A stretch of 64,000 bases of DNA from Ooceraea biroi (Eukaryota; Arthropoda; Insecta; Hymenoptera; Formicidae), in assembly GCF_003672135.1 (NCBI RefSeq), contig NC_039515.1:11966001-12030000 (forward strand), read 5' to 3'. The notes beneath the pieces are model-generated. The model was not told the DNA's origin. It was given only the letters and a program-made list of their open reading frames with translations, and did no database searches. This document shows, one piece after another, positions 34,441-46,128 of the stretch. Numbering within the stretch: position 1 is the stretch's first letter; every line of letters begins with the position of its first letter. The translations under genes and the position numbers were made by a program.

Positions 34441-37180
34441 AATTCGATAAATATTTGTAAATAAGTCTTTTGATTTATCCTTTTACACAGATCTGTGAAT
34501 TCTTTTTTTTCCAGAGTAATTCAAGAAAGATTTCTCTCAAAAAGATAGATAAAACTTTTTTATATCTTATATTTATGCGGAATAAGAATGGCTTAATATG
34601 CAGCTTTTACAAGAAAATTCAGGATTAAGGGTATAAAAATAATCTTGCTCGAACCTCGAAAGACAGAGTTGAATCTAAAGGATCAGAAAGTCATTGTTCC
34701 TACGAGCGAAGGGTTTAAAATTCAACTCAAAAGGGTTGCGCTGCCTACAACATTTCCTGCTTGTATTGTCGTCCCATGGACCGCTTTTTTATAACCAACC
34801 CATCGTTGTTGTCCCTCTAGAAATACAGCCTTGACTTTTTTACGGCAATTTGAGTGACTGCCGTTGACTCTCACAGTGACACTTTTACGGCAGAGTATTG
34901 TATCACTCGTCGAGGGATTTATCAGAAGGGTACAGTAAATTGTCGATACGCATAGTTAGACATCCTATCTTCCACGAATTGATTTTGTCATAAAAGTGCA
35001 TAGCTTTACCTGTTGCATATTTCGAAATATATTTTCAATAAAAGTACAATTATAACAATATTAAAATTGGATCTTGCGTGTTGGGGATTTAAAATAGAAA
35101 TAAAAATTTTATTAAAAAGAGTCATCGAATCAAAGATTCAAACATTAAAATAATTTGTAATCTTCGAGCAGAGACAGAAAGAGAGAGAAAAATAATTATT
35201 TGACAAACTATTTTTAATAAATAGCATTAAATTTAATAAATTGCATATACGATTTGATCTAACTATTCGGTGCACCCGTTATATCTACCTACATACGAAT
35301 CAACTTGTACAAAAGAACGGTGGTGATAGGATGTCCTAAGATGTATAGGCAATCTTGTAAATGAGAATCGTGAATAACGGCGGATATTAGTGCCGTCTGC
35401 ACCACTATACTCTCCTGTAAAGAAGAGTATGCATGTAGCTAAGAAAAGTATAGGTATTGGTATATACGGACTTCTCCTAGATAACGCCCTGCCATTGATA
35501 TTTTTTACACCATCGTCTTAGAGAGGGCAGTTTACGTAAGAAAAGACATTCTGTACAGTTTATGATCTTATGCTATCAGGAGTCCCATCTATATTTTTAT
35601 TATTTTATTATACCATTATCTTTTTATTATATCATTATGCTGATATTATATGCAATCTTATAACAATAACGAAAACATTACATCATTTTTGAATTTTGAA
35701 TTATAAATCTTCTAAGGAATTTTCCTTTTAACGAAAGTCAAAAAGTTTTAAGCGCAGTGTCGCAACAACAACGGATTATAGTGGGAAACTTTCAGCAAAA
35801 TAAAAGAATCAGCGAATGCTTTTGCGTAAATATTTCTGATATCAACATTGCGTCGGTCATCAGTCTTTGCACGATAAAATGTATTATTTTAGTAACACGA
35901 TAATACGTGAATGTTAAATGGTTATCGGTGTTTCACGCCGTTTACGAAATTCCGACGTAAATTATTTGCGATTAATAATCCTCGCATTGGATAAGAAAGT
36001 AATTACTCAAAGTTCACACTCGCAGCGATGCAACAATGCATAACAGATATTAGACATTTTTATTTATTCCAAAATATTAATAATTGTTTTATTATATATA
36101 TTATCTTTTTCTTGTTGCGATATTATCAAATGTTACATTTTTACATGTAAATATATTTTTATATATTTTATATAATATATAATAATATTTATACAATAAT
36201 TTATTTAAATTTAAAAATTTATACAATAATATAATAATATAAATATATTTTTTATTTTACAGGTATATTATTTGTGCGATTACAAATTCAAACTTGTTTA
36301 ACGATTATCGAAATTCCTAAAAACTTCTTGCGAGACTAGACAAGACGGAAATAATCGTATTACTTCATAGTCGTTGTAACTGCAAACTCTTATCGTCAAC
36401 TAACAAGTAATTACTGCCTCAGAAACTCTACGCTACTTTTGCGTCTGACGGCTTGCACCACAAAAACCTCTCAGTCCTTTTGCGTAGGGGAGTTTACATT
36501 TAAGGGTAGGACATGCTCATATATGATAATGTTATGAACAAGGAGATTCAAGGGAAACTGTAATACACGAACAATGTTTGGTAATGTATCGCAGGACTCT
36601 CTCATCTTCTAGTTAAAGTATTATAAATTTCTTTCAATCGTGATATTATTTGATGAAATAAGAAAGCTTTCCAAGTCGCAAACTGACGTCAGAAGACATA
36701 ATGATGTCTATAACATAAAAATAAATTAGCATTATATCGGTTTTTGATATCACTTTGCTTATATTTAATACGTGGACTGTGTTGAAGATTTTGAGTGAAA
36801 CAAATCAGTTATGTTAACTTACATGGCAGTTAGATTTACCTTTAGATTTCCTTATAACGACACACGACACTTTGAATCAAGAAGAAGAGAAACGGAAAAT
36901 GTTGGTAATTTCATTCACCAAATGGCAATCATTGAAGAACGGAAAACCGATGAAAGATACGTGTCCTCCAATATGTCGTTAAGATGTAACCAGATATAAA
37001 AGTCCATATCGCCACGGTAGCCTAATTAACATATAATTAGGCCATTCCGCAATCTTAATTCAATCTATCGCCGTTTGCGACGCCTCATTACGATTCTGAG
37101 TGTTTAAAGGCTTTCACTTTACGTCACGAGAGATCTCGTTTCACGATAACGTAGGCAAGATACCCGTCCACAATTCTTTA

Positions 37181-37236
37181 TAATAATTTCGAGTCATCAC
37201 AAATAATTAAATATAATAATAATTTCGAGTCATCAC
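37181..37236 (+). repeat. 20-bp direct repeat pair
   Basis: TAATAATTTCGAGTCATCAC occurs at 37181-37200 and again at 37217-37236, giving a 36-bp tandem period. The spacer is AT-rich. It is probably a replication-slippage duplication. Confidence 0.85.
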
Positions 37237-37923
37237 ATCCGTGGTGGCAACAAGCAATTTGACCCATAAATAATTCGGTAATAAGTTTATGCGACGTGCA
37301 TGTAAATTACTCTTGGGTTGCCGCGGGAGCAACCTTTAATTGGTCATTCAATTTGGGTCTCGTCGTTTCTTCATACTACGTTATCGGAAAATCGAAAATA
37401 CCGGATCTGGTTTATTTTTTAGAAGCATGGGACACGCCACGCATAAACTGATGCACCAAATATAATGGATCGCCTGGGGAATTAAATAAAACTTTATGTC
37501 TTATAAATTACTAACGCGGGAACATAATAAAAGTGTGTGTGTCGCTATTATCATAAATTATTATCATAAATTTGGGACGTTATATGTGCACCTATATATG
37601 CGCAAATATATTTGTATGATGAGGATAAAATATACCACTGAATACGATGGTCTCTCTGGACTGAGAGACCGTTGAAATAATTGAAATTATTAAAATGTTA
37701 TTGCCAATATTTAATTGTTTGTGAATTGCTGTTTAAGATTTAACACGAAAATATTTCATTGCAATGATTTTTGTAGTATGCCAATTATCACAGATTACTT
37801 GTTTGTTTTGAATAAAGATAGTACTGACAAGTTGTCGTGATTACCGCTAGATGCCGGCACTGTTACTATATGCAACGGTTTTCGATCCCGTTCTTGAGTA
37901 ATAGTATTATCAAGCTCTCTTTT

Positions 37924-38145
37924 AGATTAAAGTTATTTTGTATCGGCAATGTGCGGTAAGTCATGCATTGTAAGCTTATGCATTGTACCATATTTATGAT
38001 AAAACAAAAGATTTTCGATTACGTCTCGATTGGTTGGACAGAACGTACCATATACGTATGTTACTGCGTAATAATATTATTAATTTTCGTTTAGGTTAAA
38101 ATTATTTTGTATCGGAAGCGTACAGTAGGCCATATAAGCTTGTAC
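37924..38145 (+). repeat. Diverged direct duplication of about 54 bp
   Basis: Segments 37924-37977 and 38093-38145 share TTATTTTGTATCGG followed by a similarly spaced AGTAGGCC/AAGTCATG stretch and AAGCTT, about 170 bp apart in the same orientation. They are non-coding, and no transposon ends are visible. Confidence 0.55.
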
Positions 38146-39937
38146 TTGCGAAATTGTATACTTAAAAAAAGAAGATATTTTTCGATCATCAAAGAAACAT
38201 CAAAGATCATTTCAAAGAAACTCGATTCGATTATCGAGTTTTTTATCGAGCCAACTTTCGTTGGCTGTATCTTTTATTGTCATTTCTTCTCGCTGTGTAC
38301 TTAATATTATTTTAATATCCGTTATTCTCTAAGTTTAATAAGAGTATTTAAAATTTTTATATGAAATTCTTAGTATGTATACTCTCTACTTAAAAATTAC
38401 TAATCCCTACTAATTCGATAATACTCGAAAAATCAAAAGAACACTTATTGTTAGGTGAGAAGTTCGCGTCATAGAGAGGCGAATGATGAGTGAATTAACG
38501 AGAAGTGACTACATTAATCTCAAGGTCAAATTGCCAGCTACAAAACAGTGGGTCTCGTTATTTGCGGTCCATTAAGAGCAGAAGGTCCTTACTGGCCCTC
38601 GCGATAGGAATTCCGGAGGCCGTCAGCAAGTCGGCAAAGTTAGTTTAATCCCGCGAACAGTTTCCGCGCGCAGTTCGAGAAGCTGAAGGAAGGAAAAGAA
38701 AGATAAAGAAAGGAATTGGCCGAAAGGAGAGACCGACGATCTCTTCCTCGTCGTAGCGCGCTTTCGCATGCCCTCCGGCCTCCCTTCGTCCTTTCCGCAC
38801 GATTCCCGTTCGTAAGGTATCCTAGTACGTTTTCTCCTTTGTCCTGCTTCCACGGTACGTACCACGGTGGTACGGCTCGCTGCAAAGATCGTGCAGGGAG
38901 TGGTTGTCCTCCCACGATCTCCGCTTCAAGTTTTCGTTCGGTTAGAAGAGTCGACCGTCGCCCATTGCCCGTCACTATCCCCAGTTTCCGCGCCATTTCT
39001 CCGTAACGCGCGCCATTTCCTCCCTTTTCTCTCGCCCTCCATACCCTCCCCCATGGCCTCCTCCCTTTTTCTCCTGTGTTATTCTCTCTGTGTGTGCACC
39101 CTCGCTGTTTGTTCTCTATTTAGGTCGTTTGGCCCGCGCAAATATCACCTTCCGCCCCGCCACCCATCCTCTCGAACCACGGACGCTCCTTTATACGCGA
39201 GACTGATGACCCAAAACAATTTTTTAAACTTGCGCCACTTGAGATCTGATGTCGTTACGCTTTTCGTGTTGTGCCTAATCTGTGCTAGATGTGATTTTGT
39301 AATGTGCCTAATGTCCCATAACAGAGATCCTCTATTCACTGCATTGCATTGGTTTTTGATGAACAAGAGTTCATCAAATGAAATAAAAACGACACAGTAA
39401 ATATACGATAAAGTCCTTTTACATGAGTGCTTTAAATATATTTAGTTTTAGAAAACATATTAATTCTAAATTATTGTAAAGCACAAAGAACTATGAAAAT
39501 GATATTTATTATGTATCTATAAATAAATAAATATAATTAAAATTTCTTGGATCGATAATCGAAATGTAATAATTCAATAATAATTCGAGAGTATTACTCA
39601 ACCGAATACTTTAAAGAGGGCAAGATATAAAGGTAGTATTAAATCCTGATTAGATTAAATCTCAAGATGTTGCGGAGTGATACAGATTGTCAACCATGTT
39701 TTCGAGAGCAATCGAGAAAATCGTTATGCACAGGCCCCGCCTGTTGATCACCACGAATGCTTTTCGTCCTAAAGATAGCCTTGCGACGTTAATCAACGCG
39801 CTCGATCGCTTTGCCTGTGGATCGTTCAGTCTATAATTTCGTGGTAAACGGCAATCATGCCGTTAAATGGTGCAATGAACCTCCAGAGTGTCCGTTGCGG
39901 CACGCCCATTTTAAATATGAATATTTTCCTCTGCCTC

Positions 39938-39970
39938 CGCGCGCGCGCGCGCGCGCGTGTGTGTGTGTGT
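39938..39970. repeat. (CG)10-(TG)n alternating tract
   Basis: Ten uninterrupted CG dinucleotides (39938-39957) run directly into a TG repeat ending at 39970. Alternating purine-pyrimidine sequence of this length is the classic Z-DNA-forming type. It lies in otherwise AT-rich sequence. Confidence 0.9.
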
Positions 39971-40064
39971 ATGGAACTTAATTTTAATTCATTCAGTAGA
40001 ATTCAACCCCAATCAAAATTTCCTTACACTTAAATCTTATATATGAAAAGGAGATAAATAAATA

Positions 40065-40097
40065 TAGTATTGTTAAGTGACACACTTAACAATACTA
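40065..40097. repeat. Perfect 15-bp hairpin, 3-nt loop
   Basis: TAGTATTGTTAAGTG (40065-40079) and CACTTAACAATACTA (40083-40097) are exact inverses around ACA. The outer flanks do not extend the pairing. It is compact and perfect, but has no gene context. Confidence 0.85.
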
Positions 40098-40815
40098 CAA
40101 TCTGTGGCTTATTTCATTTTGGCGAAAACATATTTCCGATATATCTCTGTAGTTTTATTTACAGATATGTTACTATAATTATTAGTGACTATAATTAGTA
40201 CTTCGAATATTTCATCCGATTCAAATATAGAAACTTTTGAGTATTAATCGGTCGACGGATCTATACGTTTGAACTCTGCCCCAATCGGTACCAAGTGTTT
40301 CGTGGACTTAGAAAACTCATGTGCATGTGAAGGTAGTGTTGATAGAATATTTCACCGATGGCGAAAATAAATACGATGCAGGCGCTCGGTCCGACGAAAA
40401 ACCAAAGAAGGACGGTCCATGCTGACGTGGCACGTCGTCGCGTATCGATAGAAATGGAGACCTCGGGGTGTCTAGCTTCCGGCGGGAGAAATGGCTCTCT
40501 CCCTCGCTCGATCTCTGAGTCGACGAATGATCGCCGAAGCGTTTCAATCCCTCGTCGAGTACGTATAGGACAAGTCTATGGGTTGGTATTGAATTACCGG
40601 TACCGGATATCGAAAGGGAACTGCTTGCTATCTATAGGCGCAAGAGCAATTGCATTGACTCTGTATTAACAAATATAGAAACACAAGAGATACACATATA
40701 CTTGTCATTTAAGTAAGTTTGGAGTGTTTCATTATTTCCCAATAAATCCAAGTACTAACCGTGCCCAACATTGCTTAACTTCAGTGATCGGACGAGAATG
40801 CTTAAATCTCATATA
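40098..40815. other. Non-coding stretch before the deleted transposon
   Basis: Unrecognised open frames on both strands (40317-40547 minus, 40358-40669 plus) overlap in a CpG-containing patch. Nothing firm was seen. Confidence 0.45.
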
Positions 40816-40966
40816 CAGGGTGTCCCGGGTTTTAAGCGACAAACTGCGGGAGCATATTCTACTAGTGGAAATAAGAAAAAATTCTTATATCGAGTTTGCT
40901 TAGAAATGCTTTATTACAAAGTTATAAACCAATATTGAAAAGAAATATGAGATAAGTAACAACGGA
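40816..40966. repeat. 151-bp TIR, left, of the deletion derivative
   Basis: Begins CAGGGTGTCCCGGGTTTTAA and ends AACAACGGA. It differs from the left TIR at 24790 at only a few outer bases (AAGCGACAAACTGCGGG). Confidence 0.93.
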
Positions 40967-41121
40967 ACATAGTGTAGAATTTGGAAGGTCGAGGATGTTT
41001 ATGTTACGTGTATTCACATGTATTCATGTTCACTATGTTGAAACGATTCAGTATGATTGTTACTTTCACAACAGTAGCTGTTAGATTTCAATCGTCGTGT
41101 CAACTAGCAATTACTATCAGA

Positions 41122-41387
41122 ATGCCAAAAGTGTTTTCAAATGAGGAATACACTGATATTCATTTCGTGTACGGATTCTGTGACGGAAATGCACGAGCTG
41201 CCGTACGAGAGTATCAACGTAGATTTCCTAACAGGAGTACCAGATAGATTTAAAGCAATGAATTACTAATTCAGTTACTGAGATGCAACAAAATTTTCAG
41301 GAATGTCGTACCGTAACAAATTCTGTACTGCGTCGATGTCTAGCTTGTATCGATGTGCAAGGACAACATTTTGAAATGCGTCACTAA
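41122..41387 (+). pseudogene. Deletion remnant of the DD41D transposase
   Basis: The ATG at 41122 starts MPKVFSNEEY and keeps the N-terminal domain to FPNR. The sequence then loses 2 bp, reaches a TAG, and jumps to the C-terminal coding region (QQNFQECRTVTNSV through the terminal CVTKS-like end, read in another frame). All three catalytic Asp codons are removed. Upstream of the ATG the frame stays open to 40981, as in the intact copy. The deletion joins share an AG dinucleotide, consistent with microhomology-mediated repair. Confidence 0.9.
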
Positions 41388-41423
41388 ATCATTGCGTAGA
41401 TAATTTTTATTTTTGTGAAAAAA

Positions 41424-41574
41424 TCCGTTGTTACTTATCTCATATTTCTTTTCAATATTGGTTTATAACTTTGTAATAAAGCATTTCTAAGCAAACTCGA
41501 TATAAGAATTTTTTCTTATTTCCACTAGTAGAATATGCTCCCGCAGTTTGTCGGTTAAAACCCGGGACACCCTG
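41424..41574. repeat. 151-bp TIR, right, of the deletion derivative
   Basis: Inverse of 40816-40966, starting TCCGTTGTTACTTATCTCAT and ending GGGACACCCTG, followed by TA. Confidence 0.93.
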
Positions 41575-41576
41575 TA

Positions 41577-44500
41577 TAAAATGATGCTTTCAATGTGGAC
41601 GTTGGCTTCATTATTTGCCAATATTTTTTAAAAATTTATCTCATATCTGACGTCATATCTGTAAGTTTATAATTAAATCTACATTAGAAAGCTACTAGCC
41701 ACGTTAGAAAATGTGACTTCCATTCTAATATCGCGTATCATCTAATATTAAGAGATCAGCTTTCTTTCTGCGCCTCTTCCATTGATTGTTTCAGTAGTTC
41801 GGTAAAATCACGAACCTTTCGAGACGTCGTTAAGGAGCTACGTGCCTTGCTATTTCAGACGCCTAATTCTCCTTACGATCCTACACTATTTCCTAAACCG
41901 CAGTCGTTGTGCTCCCGAGACAATTGCGGGACGAGATTCTGCTGAATATCCGTGCCAAGTGAGGAAGCAACGCTAAAATTGCACCATTACTTCGTGAATA
42001 CAAATTTTCCGAATGTGCAATAAAGTGTACATTATTAGCTACGTTATTATTAATCCTTTATTATACAGCGTATTGCATACAATATAGAAATCATTCTTTA
42101 ATATAATTATCTGCATTTAGTAAACAACATATTTATTTTATTCACAAATAGATTGACGCTGTAGGAAATACCAAGGTTTTGTGATTTTGATCAACCAATA
42201 TTCTTTATAATAATGTTGATCTGATTTTTATTATCGTAGGTAATTATAATTTATCATGAAAAAATACATTATCTTTTAAACCTCATAGCACGCTAATCTA
42301 AAGACAAACAGTAACATACGTGTCCACTATAATCTACTGTTGCGATTCTATCAGCAAACTGCTGTTGCATTAACATTTGCTACCAAATCGGTGGGCGACA
42401 CATTCCTTGATGGTAACCACACGCAACCAGCTCTCAGTGCATGTTCTTCTCTCTTATGGCTGCTGAGAGAAAGAAAAGAAGAAGAAACTTGTGGAATCCC
42501 TACTCTGGGTGGAGACCCCACTTTGGGTCCGCTTTCGGCAACCAACAAGTCGGCCTTGAGCAGTCAACCCCACTCTTGCTTGTGGTCTCCCCATTACCAT
42601 CGCCATAGTATCATGGCTGATATTAAAGCTTCTTCACCAACTACTTTCACGCAGCTAATATTACTTTTGGGACTTACATAACATGGCTAAAAAAGAATTC
42701 CTGTCAAATAATGTAAAGCCGTTAAGAAGAAAGACAACAACGTTTTCTTCTTGATTAAATAATAGATATATTATATTAATTTTCACGCTCTAATAATTTT
42801 ATTATAAAATATGATTGTGGTAAAATTTTGTAAAAGAATTGATTATAAATTTGATTGTACGCTATTAACTACTAATGTCTTACAATATTATATTTGTTAT
42901 ATTCACATAATTAAACTATTTATTTGGTCACCCGGTAGAAACACTGGATGTAGACCTAGGCATATATACACATATATAGACATGTGCGGTATCTCTACTG
43001 CACGGCTAATGGGGCTTGAATGGCCGTGATAAAATGCTATGGCTTCCGAATGTTGACTAAACTGCGTCCATTACAAGTGGAAAACCAACTAGAAAATAAT
43101 AATACGCTTTGATGAATATATAAAACTACATACACAAAACATATGTTATATGCATTATGTTATTAGCGAACTTGTGAGAATGCTTTATGCTTTATGATCA
43201 TAATATTGTTCAAAATATTTTCTGTAAGTTTTTGATATCATAAATCTTTTATTGATTTAAATATCGTTGAGATCATCAAACAACCAGATCATGTATGTCA
43301 GATCTATATATGTCACGCAATGCCCGTAACGAGCATTGCCCAAAAAGTACAAAAAGAAACTTTCGGAAATTGGACATTTTCTTTTCATAATGGAACACGG
43401 GTGAAAAGATCGTTCTATTAAACGTTAAGTGCATCCTAATGAAGCACGCTCGATGGAGGAAGATCGCAAATATTATCGTCTCTTTGTTTCTAGACTGAGA
43501 TGATGGAAGAGTAATGGACAATGCGAACAAAAGGATGAAACGGGAGTGGGGAAGATATACTGCCGATACGGAAATGACTGGTAAAAGCGTTACGAAAGAG
43601 AAGGATAGAAGGAAGAGAACACGGTCACTTACTCTCGAGGCACGTCGCTGCTATTACGCGATGAGTAGGTAATTTGCGGATAGTCGATCGGCGTATAACT
43701 CGCAACGACCAATTGCGAATTAATCAGCGATCATCATCGCGGCAGGTGAGAGAGTTGAGCTTTGAGCGCAGCGTTTAGTCTCGCTTCGGGATGGAGACCG
43801 TGTTCAAAGAACCACAGCAACGATCGCCGGCAGAAAGCAGAAGTAACGGAAGGGAAGGGAAGCAAGAGAGAGAGGAAAGATGAGGAACTATCACGTTTTT
43901 CTCCCTAAGTAACGATTTCGTTTTATCCAAACCGCAGGCGACTTTATACCAAAGTATCGATCGTATAACCAGTTATGATCAAGTCAACAGCGCAGAAATA
44001 TGCTCTTTACCACACAGTATACGTTCAGGACTCATTTGCTCTTCAGTGGTAATCTTAAACCGTATTAAAGACGAAATTGAGGCGCTCTGCATTTAAGGAG
44101 GTTACTTTTCATATGATATTCCGCTACCAGGAATACTTGGCAACATATACTCGGCGGACATTCCTCTATTATTATCGATATTGCGATACTCCATAGATCC
44201 ACCCTTATTTAAACACTTCTATATAAGTGAATCATGAAGAGTATTTATTTGAGATAAAATGTTGAGAAAATGCCATAAGAAAAAATGCTTAAGAAATGTT
44301 TTACTCTCGTTTCGTACATGCAATTCCAAAATAACAGGATACCTTTTGCCGGTTTATCGTCTTAATGGTGTTACTTCCTACGCGGTTATACGAGCGCGTG
44401 GAGCGTACGCTCAATCAGGACGGGGTAGATGCTCGTAAATATGCAGATGATGGGAGATAATCCAGATCTATGGTTGCCCAGATGAATCACGCGTAGGATT

Positions 44501-45932
44501 AAGTTTGTGTTTTCTTCGCCGATGCTTGTTTCGTAGTTTGCGTCTCGTTCTTAAAGCAAGAGAGTGTCGTGAGGAAAAAGGGGACCGACGAAAGGATCGA
44601 GAATGAGACGGAAGAAGTATAAAGTTAACTTAAGTAAAGGACAAGACGAAGGGGGACTTCCCTTGGACAGGAGATGTATGTCGGTACGGTGAACCCTGTA
44701 CGTGTAGAGGGCAGAGTATGGGGGACAGGGGAGGGGTCGAGCAGCGGGGGAAGATGGATGTTCTCGATCCGCAACTCCCCTCCAGCTGAAGTCTTCTACA
44801 TCCTTGCTAGCCGTTCATCGCGGACCCTCCAAACTCAAGGAGCGGCGGCCATAATGCCTGAATGCACCCTTTTTGATCTCGATCGCTCACATTCTTTCTT
44901 CTTCGAAATCTCTCCCTCTCTACATTTAATTTAAGTCTTAATACAACATGGCAAGTCTTCAATCCTGCAAGCAACATCTTATTATTCTTATCCGTGTCAT
45001 GCTGAAATTAGAATAACTGATGGTTTCCAGTGAGTTTCGAAGCATTGTATTGTACGGTATGTCTTAGACTTAAGTATAATCGAAATTAATAAATGCTTTG
45101 TGTCCTTACAGTAAATGATTCATAAAAATCTGATGATTTTTATTTGTAGCATTTCTCTTATAGGTGTTTGCAAAAATTCGTAAGGTCACAAATAGATTTT
45201 ATCGGTACAGGATTAAACTATTATCTGAAATATGATAAAAGGTTATGTAACGGCCAATAATTTGATTAAAATATTATGTCATCTTATTTTTATTAATAAA
45301 TGAAAATAAAGCTTTAACATATGAACTTTTGCAAGCACCGAAAAAAGATTTTTCCTATTTCAATCAAGCAATACGTTAAATTGTTCGATCAAAATAATCA
45401 ATAATTACTATGTGCATTGCACTGCTACTCCAAAAAGAATGTGTAAAAAAGTTTGATGAGACTTTGATGGCATTAAATTGCTTTTCTGTAGGTATAAGGA
45501 AGGCGCGACCGCAGTGTAAGTCAACATGTTGAATTCTGTGACATTTGAAATGGTCGTAAATTTGTCCGGACCTTTAATTTTACGGCCTGCATGAATCCAT
45601 CATATGAAGTGGTGGCACCCGTTTGCACCCGTAACACTATGATCCATCGCACAAGACGGTTTCCAGTATTGTGACGTGGAGTTTATTGCCTCGTAAACTT
45701 CGGCGGACCGATAGCGGCATTAGAAAATAACTTTAAACGTGGTTCCGTTTGTCATTGATGCTGCAATCGTCCAAAAGGTGCATTGTCAAGTTTTCATCAG
45801 GGCAACAACCTTTTTGTATGAAACTGACTTTTGGACATATTTTAAAATAACAATACAATCGCGCAACCACTCATTATTACATTTAGGATTTTATATATCC
45901 TTTAAAAGAAAAAAATTTATCTACGCGATCTG
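41577..45932. other. Non-coding stretch
   Basis: No gene or repeat was recognised over 4.3 kb. GC-richer patches (42340-42620, 43620-43880, 44380-44880) hold short unrecognised open frames. The remainder is AT-rich. Confidence 0.45.
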
Positions 45933-45970
45933 TTTAAAAATTAGTCGCTTTAGTGCGACTAATTTTTAAA
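45933..45970. repeat. Perfect 16-bp hairpin, 6-nt loop
   Basis: TTTAAAAATTAGTCGC (45933-45948) is the exact inverse of GCGACTAATTTTTAAA (45955-45970), with loop TTTAGT. It lies about 160 bp upstream of a mariner fossil, but that element's ends are not recognised, so a link is unproven. Confidence 0.85.
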
Positions 45971-46128
45971 AACTTTTCCTGTAGAGCCACTTTATGATGA
46001 ATGGTTGCGTTATGAAGCTTGACATTTCAGCTATGATCACCAAACATTTCAAGGTGCTAGCATGTTTGCATCATTAGTTTTGACGTTAAATGTGACAGTA
46101 TTTTATTGACGCTCGTCGAAAAAATGCT

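Larger units (their letters stand above)
34441..40064. other. Long non-coding stretch
   Basis: No gene was supported over 5.6 kb. The stretch is mostly AT-rich, with a GC- and CpG-richer segment at 38600-39200 carrying several overlapping unrecognised frames (38640-38996 minus, 38716-39006 plus, 38867-39400 plus). Local repeats are listed separately. Confidence 0.45.
40816..41574 (+). mobile_element. Internally deleted DD41D transposon (759 bp)
   Basis: Both 151-bp TIRs are present (40816-40966, 41424-41574) and nearly identical to those of the element at 24790, with TA on both sides (40814-40815, 41575-41576). About 814 bp of the transposase is missing. The remaining N- and C-terminal parts abut near 41245. 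Orientation is opposite to the full copy. With both TIRs intact it should be a valid substrate for the full-length transposase, which makes it an early stage of a MITE. Confidence 0.93.
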
